From: Flavobacterium sp. CG_23.5
GTDB taxonomy: Bacteria > Bacteroidota > Bacteroidia > Flavobacteriales > Flavobacteriaceae
Direction of reading: 5' to 3'
Assembly: GCF_017875765.1 (NCBI RefSeq)
Contig: NZ_JAGGNA010000001.1
Span: 1,743,501 to 1,807,500 of the forward strand
Length of the DNA stretch: 64,000 nt
Numbering within the stretch: the first letter of the stretch is position 1; each line of letters begins with the position of its first letter. The position numbers and the translations under genes were made by a program. This document shows positions 44,141-54,400 of this stretch, in pieces. The notes below the pieces were generated by a model. It did not search any database and was not told the origin of the DNA. It saw nothing but the letters and a program-made list of their open reading frames with translations.

Positions 44141-44836
44141 TTACGATCTTTGAATAATATTTACGAATTCTAGTATCTGCTTTTGAATTTTTAAAGCAAA
44201 ATTGTCAATCTTTCCGTTTAATAGATGGTAGGCACTGTAAGCAATGATACCAACTAACAACCCAGATCCACTACTGATCATTTTTTCATATAAACCTCCT
44301 GAAATATTACCAATACTGATATTCTCGGTAACGGAAATACTGTAAAATATTTTAATTACTCCTGAAATTGTTCCAATAAATCCTAACGTAGGCGCAATTC
44401 CTGCAATAAGTCCTAATTGACCCAAATGTTTCTCCATTTCTCCAATTTCGATATCGGCAGCGCGATCCATATTAGATTCAATCTCGGCAATAGGCCTGCC
44501 AATTACAAGAATTCCTTCTTTAATAATATTACCAGAAGAGTTGTTGCTTCTCTCGGCAATGGATCTTGCTAATTCTAAATTACCGGAATTTAAATTGTCT
44601 CGTACGTCTAACATCAATCGATGATCAATTTTAGACGCTTTATTAATGTATAAAGTACGTTCTATAATCAAATAAAAAGTATAGAATAATAGGATTGAAA
44701 TTGGAATTAAGAAGAACCCGCCTTTTAAAATAAATTCTAAAACAGAGATTTCTGTATTTGGGGCAATTTTTTCGATAACTACGTTTGAAGCAGCATTGGC
44801 AATGGTATCGGCCTGTAATTGTATAAAACTAAACAT
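44141..44836 (-). CDS. exbB: ExbB/TolQ/MotA proton-channel protein
   Basis: The channel subunit of the TonB motor; 231 aa. Three membrane spans are seen: about 30-55 (FFLIPISILLFYTFYLIIE), 140-165 (LGLIAGIAPTLGFIGTISGVI) and 185-205 (LLVGIIAYSAYHLL). The conserved polar Thr and Gly in TLGFIGTISG are in place. exbB and exbD form a two-gene unit on the minus strand. A near-consensus -7 box TATCTTTA is at 44897-44890. Confidence 0.92.
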   Translation of the reverse strand: MFSFIQLQADTIANAASNVVIEKIAPNTEISVLEFILKGGFFLIPISILLFYTFYLIIERTLYINKASKIDHRLMLDVRDNLNSGNLELARSIAERSNNSSGNIIKEGILVIGRPIAEIESNMDRAADIEIGEMEKHLGQLGLIAGIAPTLGFIGTISGVIKIFYSISVTENISIGNISGGLYEKMISSGSGLLVGIIAYSAYHLLNGKIDNFALKIQKQILEFVNIIQRS

Positions 44837-44964
44837 ATATTATTATTATTTTTTACTCATTAATTCTAAAAATTATATCAATTTTGCACTAAAGATACTT
44901 TTCGATGTAATATTAAACTAAAAAAATCGAAAAATATTTTAATGCACAGCAATTTTATAAAAAA

Positions 44965-46185
44965 ATGAACTATCAAGAAACTATAGATTGGATGTTTAAG
45001 CAACTCCCGATGTACCAACTTCAGGGCGCTTCGGCTTATAAAAAAGATTTAACCAACACTCATTTACTAGTACAACATCTCGGTAATCCACAAGAAAAAA
45101 TAAAATGCATGCATGTAGCGGGAACAAACGGAAAAGGTTCCACCTCTCATATGCTGGCATCCATTCTTCAGGAAGCGGGCTATAAAGTTGGTTTGTATAC
45201 GTCTCCCCATTTAAAAGATTTCAGGGAGCGAATTAAAATTAACGGATTTGATATTACTGAAGAATTTGTTACTGATTTCATCAATAAACACAAATCTTTT
45301 TTTGAAGCAAACGACATGAGTTTTTTCGAAATGACCGTTGGGTTGGCGTTCGATTATTTTGCAAAAGAAATAGTAGACATTGCCATCATCGAAGTTGGAA
45401 TGGGCGGCAGATTAGATGCCACCAATGTTATTACGCCGCTTATATCCGTGATTACCAATATTGGATTAGATCATACACAATTTCTAGGAAATACACTTGA
45501 ATTGATTGCTTTTGAAAAAGCAGGCATTGTAAAACCAACCATTCCCGTGGTTATAGGAGAATATACCTCTGAAACGAAACCTGTTTTTTTAGCTAAAGCC
45601 AAAGAAAGTCAATCGAAAATATATTTTGCTTCCGATTTGATTTCAGAAAACTATTCTTGTGATCTAATTGGTGATTACCAGGTCCACAATAAAAAAACAG
45701 TTTTACAGACTATTAGCATTTTAAACAGTCAAAACGAATTTAAAATCAGTGAGAAAAATATCAAATTTGGTTTATTGAATGTTGTAAAAAACACGGGACT
45801 TTTAGGCAGATGGCAACAATTAGGTGAATTACCTAAAATTATTTGCGACACAGCGCATAATAAAAACGGCTTGGAAATTGTTCTCAATCAAGTTCGAAAA
45901 GAAAAATTCGATAAGTTACATATAGTATTTGGCGTGGTTAACGACAAAGATTTAGAGGAGATTTTACCCTTATTCCCAAAAAATGCAATTTATTATTTCT
46001 GCAAACCGAATATTTTTCGAGGTTTAGACGTGGCCATTTTACAGCAAAAAGCTTTGGAATTTGGACTTATTGGGGAATTATACAATTCGGTTTCAGAAGC
46101 TTACAGCGACGCAAAACAAAATGCATCAAAATCAGATTTTATCTATGTTGGCGGAAGCACCTTTCTAGTTGCAGAAATTTTATAA
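44965..46185 (+). CDS. folC: Folylpolyglutamate synthase / dihydrofolate synthase
   Basis: A Mur-ligase fold enzyme that adds glutamate to dihydropteroate and to folates; 406 aa. The P-loop VAGTNGKGSTSHML is at about 50-63, SPHLKDFRERIKING follows, then EVGMGGRLDATNV and ITNIGLDHTQFLG, all diagnostic of FolC. Near the C-terminus CDTAHNKNGLEIVL closes the ATP site. It is divergent from exbB and precedes the tRNA gene. Confidence 0.96.
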   Translation: MNYQETIDWMFKQLPMYQLQGASAYKKDLTNTHLLVQHLGNPQEKIKCMHVAGTNGKGSTSHMLASILQEAGYKVGLYTSPHLKDFRERIKINGFDITEEFVTDFINKHKSFFEANDMSFFEMTVGLAFDYFAKEIVDIAIIEVGMGGRLDATNVITPLISVITNIGLDHTQFLGNTLELIAFEKAGIVKPTIPVVIGEYTSETKPVFLAKAKESQSKIYFASDLISENYSCDLIGDYQVHNKKTVLQTISILNSQNEFKISEKNIKFGLLNVVKNTGLLGRWQQLGELPKIICDTAHNKNGLEIVLNQVRKEKFDKLHIVFGVVNDKDLEEILPLFPKNAIYYFCKPNIFRGLDVAILQQKALEFGLIGELYNSVSEAYSDAKQNASKSDFIYVGGSTFLVAEIL

Positions 46186-46202
46186 TTTTTTTTGTTTTTT
46201 AC

Positions 46203-46232
46203 TTGCAAATCCAGAAAAGTGGCTTATATTTG
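46203..46232 (+). promoter_or_regulatory. Consensus promoter of the tRNA-Val gene
   Basis: TTG (46203-46205), a 19-nt spacer, then TATATTTG (46225-46232). It is the best match to the Bacteroidota consensus in the window together with the porV promoter. The tRNA begins 39 nt further on. Confidence 0.8.
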
Positions 46233-46271
46233 CACTCGCAATAAGGAAATGAAAATGACTAAATTGTGTTA

Positions 46272-46346
46272 GGGCGATTAGCTCAGCTGGTTCAGAGCAC
46301 CTCGTTTACACCGAGGGGGTCGGGGGTTCGAACCCCTCATCGCCCA
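46272..46346 (+). tRNA. tRNA-Val (anticodon UAC)
   Basis: The 75-nt cloverleaf begins with the acceptor arm GGGCGAT, pairing with ATCGCCC at 46339-46345. The D arm is AGCTCAGCTGGTTCAGAGC, the anticodon arm is CCTCG-TTTACAC-CGAGG with anticodon TAC, and the T arm is GGGGGTTCGAACCCC. The CCA end is not encoded (A then CAAA). The gene is solitary, between folC and a terminator. Confidence 0.97.
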
Positions 46347-46347
46347 C

Positions 46348-46380
46348 AAAAAACTCCTTACGAAATTAAGGAGTTTTTTT
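46348..46380 (+). terminator. Terminator after tRNA-Val
   Basis: AAAAACTCCTTA (to 46360) pairs with TAAGGAGTTTTT (from 46367) around a 6-nt loop; the A/T flanks extend the stem and supply the U tract. Confidence 0.85.
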
Positions 46381-46462
46381 ATGTTCAATTTTTCCTGTCT
46401 TGAAATAGTAGTCCAAAAAAAGACACTAATAAAAATTCAAATAATGGATATAAGCTTCAAGT

Positions 46463-47920
46463 TTAATACACCAATGTTTGGATAGCATGAGGTAAGATAG
46501 AAACCTCAGTTGCTTTTGTACCAATGCATAAATAGTACTTCAATTTACGATCCGTTTTATTCATAACAACAGTAATTGCTTTACCATCTTTATTTAAAAA
46601 AGAAGTAGTTAATAAATAACTTTGACTGGAAACACTACTGATTCTTTTTGCACTTTTTCCAATAAATTTCGAGAAATGACCTATGAAATAATAAGATGGC
46701 GTGTAGACTAATTCTCCCGTTCTAGTATCACCATGGATTGGAGCAAAACAAAAATTACCAACATGGTTTGGCCCTCCATTTTCATCCAACAGAACATTCC
46801 AATCAGTCCATCCTACAGTTCCGTTATTGAAATCGTTAATCATTGACTGTCCATATCGTTCACCGTTTGCCCAAAGCTGCAATTTTTTGTAATCAAATTT
46901 CTCCACGCAACCTTCTGTAAAAAGTAAGTTTTTGTCTGGATACATTTCATTTACTTTACCAACATTTTCATACATTGAGTCTCCTCCGCTCCAGTTTTCA
47001 TACCAATGGAAACCAATTCCCCAAACATATTTATTGGCTTGCGGATCATCTAAAATGGTGCTCGCTCTTTGAGCCAGCAAATCTCTATTATGATCCCAAA
47101 CTGTAATTTTTTTATCACCAAGTCCGGCTTTCTTTAACGTTGGCCCCAGATAATTTTTCAGGAAATCACGTTCTTCTTCGGCAGTGTAAATACAGGACTC
47201 CCAGGTTTGCTTCGCCATTGGCTCATTTTGAATCGTTAATCCCCAAACAGGGATCCCCTCTTTTTGATAACTGTTAATGAATTTCACATAGTAATTTGCC
47301 CAGGACTGATAAAATTCAGGCAATAATTTACCGCCTTCAAGCATTTTTTTAGTGTCCTTCATAAAAGCAGGTGGACTCCATGGACTCACAAATACGTTAG
47401 CATTTCCGTCTGCAGCAGCAATTGCTTTTTTAATTAGTGGAATTCTAAATTCTTTGTCATGGGAAATATTGAAACTCCTTAACGCCGCATCACCTTCATC
47501 AACGTAAGTGTAACTGCCCGAACTAAAATCACAACTATGAATGTTTGTTCTAATCAGTGAATAACCTATTCCCTTTTCCTTATCGTAATATGCATTTAAA
47601 AATTCTTGTTGGTTTTCTTTGGTTAATTTTGCAAAAACCTCTGCGCTTGCATCCGTAATTGCACCACCAATCCCTAAAAATGTCTGAAAGGTTTTACTTG
47701 GATTTACAAAAACACAAAGTTGTGTTTCAAGTGGTTGTTTTAAATCCGTGAATTGCAAATTATCTGTTTTTGACAATCTTAAATTCGTATTATCCGCCGA
47801 AGTATAAACTGTAACCGTTCGGTCTTTTGTAGAAAAGAGAACCGGACTTATTTTGTTTTTTTGCTGAGCGATTGCAAAAAAGGACACTGCTAAAAGTGCT
47901 GTTGTTATTATTTTTTTCAT
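46463..47920 (-). CDS. Secreted glycoside hydrolase family 30 enzyme
   Basis: A 485-aa secreted enzyme from the ATG at 47920 (the open frame extends to 48031). The signal peptide is MKKIITTALLAVSFFAIAQ. The (beta/alpha)8 fold of GH30 (glucosylceramidase/endo-beta-1,6-glucanase type) is indicated by GIGGAITDASAEVF, RTNIHSCDFSSGSY, SPWSPPAFMKDT and the two catalytic glutamates, Glu233 in TIQNEPMAK (acid/base) and Glu336 in LLFTEGCVE (nucleophile). The C-terminal beta-sandwich completes it. No sorting domain is present, so it is probably periplasmic. It stands alone without a PUL. Confidence 0.92.
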   Translation of the reverse strand: MKKIITTALLAVSFFAIAQQKNKISPVLFSTKDRTVTVYTSADNTNLRLSKTDNLQFTDLKQPLETQLCVFVNPSKTFQTFLGIGGAITDASAEVFAKLTKENQQEFLNAYYDKEKGIGYSLIRTNIHSCDFSSGSYTYVDEGDAALRSFNISHDKEFRIPLIKKAIAAADGNANVFVSPWSPPAFMKDTKKMLEGGKLLPEFYQSWANYYVKFINSYQKEGIPVWGLTIQNEPMAKQTWESCIYTAEEERDFLKNYLGPTLKKAGLGDKKITVWDHNRDLLAQRASTILDDPQANKYVWGIGFHWYENWSGGDSMYENVGKVNEMYPDKNLLFTEGCVEKFDYKKLQLWANGERYGQSMINDFNNGTVGWTDWNVLLDENGGPNHVGNFCFAPIHGDTRTGELVYTPSYYFIGHFSKFIGKSAKRISSVSSQSYLLTTSFLNKDGKAITVVMNKTDRKLKYYLCIGTKATEVSILPHAIQTLVY

Positions 47921-48000
47921 AAAATTGATGTTTACTTCCCCAAAAACCTTCACACACATTTCCATTACTATATTTTTGTTTGCTAAAAATTCACTATCAA

Positions 48001-48015
48001 TCTTACAACGTAAGA
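48001..48015. promoter_or_regulatory. Short palindrome upstream of the GH30 gene
   Basis: TCTTACAACGTAAGA has perfect 6-bp arms around AAC and lies about 80 bp before the GH30 ATG, in a 267-bp gene-free gap. It could be an operator; nothing else supports this. Confidence 0.3.
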
Positions 48016-48187
48016 TGGCTTTGAAATTCAAAAATATAATTTTTCGCTTACTACAAAGAGCTATCTCAACTGCTACTAAATTCAGTGGTTAAATTACTTA
48101 AATAAATAAGACCACTTCATAATTGAAAAATAACAACTATAATAATTATTAAAACATTTTTCAATGTCTTCTTTTTGTCAATACAAT

Positions 48188-49474
48188 TTAAGATAAAAAA
48201 TCCAAACTTCTCTCTAATGCCATTCCCCTGGAACCTTTAATCAAAATCGTTTTGTTCTCCAATTTCATGTTTTTCAAATGAGCCGAAAAGGCATCAAATG
48301 TTTCATAAAACTGAAAATTATCTCTAGCAACTTTATTCTCATAAAATTCAGTTCCAATAAAGTAACAGTTAACTTTTATCTGATCTAAAAGCATTGTTAC
48401 GATAGTTTTATGTTCCTGTTGGCTTTCTTCTCCCAATTCAAACATATCTCCCAAAATCACAATCTTATTTGGATTGTCTAATTGTTTAAAGTTCTCGATA
48501 GCAACCATCATGCTGCTTGGATTCGCGTTATATGCATCCAGAATAATCTGGTTTGTTCCCAATGTCAATAATTGCGATCTGTTATTTTCAGGAACATAGC
48601 TTTCCAGTGCCGCTTTAATTGACATATCTGACACGTTAAAATACTTTCCAATTGTGATGGCAGCATTTATATTATTAGCATTGTAAAGACCAATTAAATG
48701 AGATAAAATCGTAAACCCGGAATAACTAATTACCACGAATGGATTTGCTGTCACTTTTGTAATATTTACATCCGCATTTTCTTTATTTATACCAAAAGAA
48801 AATGATTTAAACATTTTTGATTTTTCAACCTGAATTGGATCTTCCAAGTTTATAAAAGCCATTTTATCATTATCGGAAAGATAGTGATACATTTCACTTT
48901 TACCTTGAATAACACCCTCAACACCACCAAATCCTTCCAAGTGCGCTTTACCAAAATTAGTGATATAACCATAGTCTGGCTTTGCCAATTCACAAAGAAA
49001 TTCGATTTCCTTTTTGTGATTTGCACCCATTTCAACAATTCCAATTTCTGTCTCCGAATTAAAAGAAAGTAAAGTCAAAGGCACGCCAATGTGGTTGTTT
49101 AAATTTCCAACAGTGGCTTTTGTTTTGTATTTTTTAGAAAGAACAACATTAATAAGTTCTTTCGTTGTAGTTTTTCCATTACTGCCTGTAAGAGCAATTA
49201 TAGGCAATTTAAGATAGGCGCGATGAAACTTCGCTAACTCTTGCAATGCAATTAAACTGTTTTCTACCAAAATAGTTCTGTGGTCAATATAATAGGCTTC
49301 ATTATCAATTATCACGTAAGAAGCTCCTTTTTCCAGTGCTTCTTTAGCGAAAGTATTAGCATCAAAACGCTCTCCTTTTATAGCAACGAAAAAGGAATTC
49401 GACTCAATTTTACGGGTATCAATCGAAACTGATTTGCACTTTAAAAACAACCTATGAATGCTGGCTATATCCAT
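48188..49474 (-). CDS. murF: UDP-N-acetylmuramoyl-tripeptide--D-alanyl-D-alanine ligase
   Basis: The last cytoplasmic ligase of peptidoglycan precursor synthesis; adds D-Ala-D-Ala to the UDP-MurNAc tripeptide. It is 428 aa. The N-terminal SIDTRKIESNSFFVAIKGERFDAN is the MurE/MurF domain 1 signature. The P-loop is ALTGSNGKTTTKELI and the central domain includes VEMGANHKKEIEFL and TNFGKAHLEGFGG. The C-terminal domain has ILDAYNANPSSM, diagnostic of MurF. It lies after gldJ, separated by a terminator. Confidence 0.96.
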   Translation of the reverse strand: MDIASIHRLFLKCKSVSIDTRKIESNSFFVAIKGERFDANTFAKEALEKGASYVIIDNEAYYIDHRTILVENSLIALQELAKFHRAYLKLPIIALTGSNGKTTTKELINVVLSKKYKTKATVGNLNNHIGVPLTLLSFNSETEIGIVEMGANHKKEIEFLCELAKPDYGYITNFGKAHLEGFGGVEGVIQGKSEMYHYLSDNDKMAFINLEDPIQVEKSKMFKSFSFGINKENADVNITKVTANPFVVISYSGFTILSHLIGLYNANNINAAITIGKYFNVSDMSIKAALESYVPENNRSQLLTLGTNQIILDAYNANPSSMMVAIENFKQLDNPNKIVILGDMFELGEESQQEHKTIVTMLLDQIKVNCYFIGTEFYENKVARDNFQFYETFDAFSAHLKNMKLENKTILIKGSRGMALERSLDFLS

Positions 49475-49493
49475 TTAAAAATGATTTAAAAAA

Positions 49494-49515
49494 AAAGCCC
49501 TAATGAAAGGGCTTT
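49494..49515 (-). terminator. Terminator of gldJ
   Basis: AAAGCCCT (49494-49501) pairs with AGGGCTTT (49508-49515) around a 6-nt loop. The T-run lies on the minus-strand 3' side, so it ends gldJ rather than murF. Confidence 0.75.
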
Positions 49516-49535
49516 GATTATTATTTGATGAAAAA

Positions 49536-51218
49536 TTAATTTCTTGCTGTTTTCTTTTTATCAGCTTTAGGTCCCACTCTTGACATGGCACATCTAAATC
49601 CAATATAATCGGTAGCCATATCTTGAGGAAAATATCTTCTTTGAGCCGGATCTAACCAATAAGCTCTGTCTCTCCAAGATCCACCTTTATAAACTCTTAC
49701 TTGATCGTTTATCAAAGTAGTTCTTTTACTTGATTTGTCATACTTTCTAACCATCATCCCTAAACTATCTGTTGTTACATTGTGTTTAGGAGAATTGTAC
49801 ATGATTTTTTCCTCTTTTTGCTTGGCAGTTTCAGAATCAGATCCAAAGTTGTAATATCTAGTAGATTGTTTATCACCATCTCTGTAATTGACATTATCAC
49901 TTTTATCAAAATTCTGTCTCAAATAAGTCTCTTGTTCATCAACAGGAACTTGAGCTATTTGACCTGGAAAATTTCGAGCCATGATGCGTCCGTTACTTAA
50001 TGTATCGTACTTCATATTTTCTTTCGTCACAATTTCAACTTTCCCGTCTGCACCAATTTTATTCTTGGTATAAAGATTTCCTCTAAAATAATTAAAATCA
50101 TTAGATTCGTTGTCAATAATTGGTCTATAAACATCGGCAACCCATTCGGCTACATTTCCAGCCATATCATATAATCCAAAATCATTTGCCGGATAACTTT
50201 TTACTGCATTAGTAATATCTGCACCGTCATCAGACCAACCTGCAATTCCACCATAATCTCCATTTCCTTGTTTGAAATTGGCTAATTGATCGCCTTTACT
50301 TTGTCTTTTCCCTGAACGAGTATAATCTCCAGACCAAGGATATTTTTTCTGTCCTTTGTAATTATTGTATTCTCTTTGCCCAACATCTGCTGCTGCTGCA
50401 TATTCCCATTCTGCTTCAGTTGGAAGTCTATATTCTGGAAGAATAATTCCAGAAGAACGTTGTGCATATACATTTTTTGCTTCAGTTACTTTTCCGTCTT
50501 TCCCTGCTTTCGGCGTTTTTCTTGCCCCTTTTTTACCTTTCAAAACAATTTCTTCATTACCACCATAGGTTAATGTAGGACTATTTAAATATGTTTCTGT
50601 ACTAAATGAACTTTCCGCACTAACATCCTGTGTTTTAGCATTTTTCTTTAAGTAACCACTTTTTTCTAATACAGCTTCATTTACACGATCTGTTCTCCAT
50701 TTGCTAAATTCTACTGCTTGAATCCAGTTCACACCCACAACAGGATAATTAGCATAAGATGGATGTCTCAAGTAATTATTAGTCATTGTTTCATTATATC
50801 CTAATCTATTTCTCCAAACTAAAGTATCTGGAGATGCTCCTTCATAGATATTTTTGTAGTTTTCTTCTGTTGGTGGAAATACTTGTTTTAACCAATCTAA
50901 ATATTCCAAATACATGAAGTTCGTTACTTCAGTTTCGTCCATATAAAAAGACTGAACGTGTTGTTGCGTTGGAGTATTATTCCAATCATGCATTACATCA
51001 TCTTGTACTTTACCCATTGTAAACGTACCACCTTCAACAAAAACTAAACCTGGTCCAGTTTCTTGTTTTTTAGCGTTTGACCCTTTCTTACCATCCACAT
51101 TCCAACCGGTAGCCCTTGATGCATTTTTGGAGCTAGATTTTTTACTGCAACTAGCGAAACCTGCAATCATTAGTATTGATAACATCAATCGAAAGGCCAA
51201 AATTTTGTTTAGTTTCAT
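49536..51218 (-). CDS. gldJ: Gliding motility lipoprotein GldJ
   Basis: An outer-membrane lipoprotein of the gliding/T9SS apparatus, 560 aa. The signal MKLNKILAFRLMLSILMIAG ends at SFAC-like FASCSKK with a lipid-modified Cys. The fold is the SUMF1/formylglycine-generating type (FVEGGTFTMGKVQDDV, DETEVTNFMYLEYLDW, RLPTEAEWEYAAA, YDMAGNVAEWVADVYRP, YKGGSWRDRAYWLDPAQRR), but it has no enzymatic role here. In F. johnsoniae GldJ is needed for gliding and stabilises other Gld proteins. It is divergent from porU, a common arrangement in this family. Confidence 0.94.
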   Translation of the reverse strand: MKLNKILAFRLMLSILMIAGFASCSKKSSSKNASRATGWNVDGKKGSNAKKQETGPGLVFVEGGTFTMGKVQDDVMHDWNNTPTQQHVQSFYMDETEVTNFMYLEYLDWLKQVFPPTEENYKNIYEGASPDTLVWRNRLGYNETMTNNYLRHPSYANYPVVGVNWIQAVEFSKWRTDRVNEAVLEKSGYLKKNAKTQDVSAESSFSTETYLNSPTLTYGGNEEIVLKGKKGARKTPKAGKDGKVTEAKNVYAQRSSGIILPEYRLPTEAEWEYAAAADVGQREYNNYKGQKKYPWSGDYTRSGKRQSKGDQLANFKQGNGDYGGIAGWSDDGADITNAVKSYPANDFGLYDMAGNVAEWVADVYRPIIDNESNDFNYFRGNLYTKNKIGADGKVEIVTKENMKYDTLSNGRIMARNFPGQIAQVPVDEQETYLRQNFDKSDNVNYRDGDKQSTRYYNFGSDSETAKQKEEKIMYNSPKHNVTTDSLGMMVRKYDKSSKRTTLINDQVRVYKGGSWRDRAYWLDPAQRRYFPQDMATDYIGFRCAMSRVGPKADKKKTARN

Positions 51219-51417
51219 ACTCTTTAGTAGGTAATAATTTTAAAGTGACGCAATATAATAATTAACCAGTAACTTGCAACATCCTTTTTTAATAAATTTT
51301 ATCAGAAAATCATATTACAAAAACGCAAATTTATAATATTTATTATTTACAATTACACTAAATGATTTATTTTTACTCATTAGTAATAATTCAGGCTCAA
51401 TCCCGTTAAAAAAAACA

Positions 51418-54400
51418 ATGAGAAAAACACTTTTAGTTTATTTATCTCTTATTCCATTTATTTCTTTTGCCCAAACAAAAGGCACGATTAACATTGGATG
51501 GTCAGAAAAAAAAGAAATTTCTATTGGAGATATTCTAATCAATGCCCCTCAATTTAGCGGTGAAAATTATTATTATGATGTCGCCAAAAAAGCGATAAAC
51601 TATACTTTAAAAATATCAGAGTCAAGTTCTTTTGAAAAAAGTAATGTTGAAATAACTAATATTATTTACGAACCCATTTCAACATCCAACCTAGGTGATC
51701 TAGATTTGGAAAATATTCCCACAACACCAAATGCTTACCTGAGAACAATAACGGCTCGAGACCTAGAATCCACTTTTCTTGTTCTCTCACCAATAGTAAA
51801 AGACAATTTTGGATTCAAAAGAATAAAATCGTTTTCTTATGCGGCGCAAAGCAACTCTTCCAGACTTTCACAATCTAATAAAAGCGCTGCCGCGCAAATC
51901 AATTCAATTTTAGCATCAGGGGATTGGTACCAATTTTATATAGAAAAATCCGGCGTTTACAAGATCTCTAAAAGTTTTTTACAGCAATTAGGATTCAACA
52001 CAAACGGCATTGATCCAAAAAAAATAAAGATTTATGGCAATGGCGGAAAAATGCTTCCCTTGTCAAACAACACCTTCTACCCTTCAGATTTGATTGAGAA
52101 TGCCATTGAAGTTCTTGGAGAAAACGACGGCATATTTAACGATGATGACTATATTTTATTTTATGCTGAAGGATTGGATACCTGGAACGAAGAAAGCCAA
52201 ACCTTTACTAATTTATACGACACAAAATCATATTATTATGTAACAACTCAAGGTGCTGAAGGAAAAAGAATCGCACCTATGAATCAACCTTCAGGAAGCA
52301 CTACAATTGCTTTAAACACATTTGATGATCATCAATATCATGAAATAGATCTTGTAAATATTGCCCGTTTAGGGCGACAATGGTTTGGAGAATCATTTGA
52401 AATAAAGCAAGAACAGGAATTTGAATTTAATTTCCCAAACTTCGATGCCTCTTCTCCTATTAAAGCAAAAGCAACATTAGCTTCAGCGGCTTTTTCCCCT
52501 ACTTCATTTAAAATGGCGGCTAATGGACAAGAAATAGGGAACATTTCTTTTCCCGCATTGAACGCTAATTCGGATACCGAATTCAATACGGGATCTTTAC
52601 CAAACAATGTGTCTTTTACCGGTTCCGAAAATGTAAAAATCAAATTAACCTATAATAATAATGGCGTTCCTGGATCAAAAGGCTATCTGGATTATATTCA
52701 GCTTATCGCCAAAAGAAAACTTCAGGGTTACGGAAAGCAATTTCATTTTCAATACGATTTATCAAATTCAAGTTTAGGAATTGCAAGTTATACTATCGCA
52801 AATTCCGCAAGCATTCCTGAAATATGGGACATCACCGATTTATACAATATAACCAAAGCGGAAAACGCGGGTCAAAGTTCTTTCACTTTTAAAGCAAATT
52901 TGGGCGAGCTGAGAAAATATATTGCACTTGACGCATCAGACTACTTTACGCCATTGAAGACTAGTAAAACTAAAATTACTAATCAGAACTTAAGAGGGAC
53001 AATTTTTAAAAATGCCCAAGGCCAGTTTCAAGATATTGATTACGTAATTATATCGCCTGCTTTTTTAACAACACAAGCGGAAAAGCTAGCAACTTTTCAT
53101 CGTTCAAAATCAAATCTGAATGTAAAAGTAATTTCGCTTGAATCTATTTACCAAGAGTTCTCATCCGGAAAACAAGATATTTCTGCGATAAGAAATTGCA
53201 TCAAATATATTTATGAAAATGCCTCAACCCCTGAAAAAAGAATAAAATATGTCAACCTTTTTGGTGACGCCTCCTACGATTTTAAAAACCGAATTGCAAA
53301 CAACACTAATGTTGTTCCTATTTATCACTCCTTAAAAAGCAATACATCAGGCGAAGCTTCTTTCGCCTCAGATGATTTTTTTGGTTTAATGGATGCTAGT
53401 GAAGGAAATATTATTTCCTATTTTGGAGGAATCGATATTGCAGTTGGAAGAATGCTGGTAAATGACACCAAGCAAGCTGATGAAATGGTAAATAAAGTCA
53501 TCGAATACTATGATTTAAAATCATACGGCAGTTGGAGGAATAATATAGTTTTGGTTTCTGACGACTCAGATATTACTTCAGATGCATCTTTGCAAAGCAG
53601 ACAAAATAATTTAGCAGACGTTATTACATCCGAAAAACCATTTTTGAATGTTAATAAAATACTTTTAGACTCTTATGTTCAAGAAGCGTCAGCTGGTGGA
53701 TTCAGGTATCCAAAAGCACGAACCGATTTTTTTAATGCTTTCGAAAAAGGAGCATTAATATTTAATTATTTGGGGCATGGTGGGGAAGATGGTTTGTCCA
53801 GCGAACGCATTTGGGAAAAATCTGATGGTCAAAATTTAAGCAATCAATACAAATATCCCTTATTCATTACTATAACTTGTGAATTTTCCCGTTTTGACAA
53901 TCCTTCCAGACCGACAGCGGGGGAATATACGTATTGGAATCCAAACGGAGGTGCCATTGCCATGATCACCACCATACGAGCAATTGGACAATACAGTGCT
54001 GAAAATTTCAACGATACATTGTCTAAATATTTATTGTCGTACGGATCTAATCAATACACTTCTATTGCAGAAGCATTGCGACTTTCCAAAAACAGCAACC
54101 CAAATTCAGCGACGAATGTGGTTTTTTATATTGGCGACCCAGCTTTGATGCTAGCGATACCAAAACCAAAAATAAATCTCACAAAAGTTAATGATATTGC
54201 AGTTTCTCAACCCATTGATGATTTCAAATCATTATCAAAGATAAAATTGACCGGTGAAATTACCGATGAAAACAACAACCTATTAACGAATTATAATGGC
54301 GAACTTTCTACCACTATTTTCGATAAAATTATTGCAAGAACAACGCTAAACAATGATCGAAATAGTAGTCCAATAAATTTTAATGTTTTAGGTGAGACCA

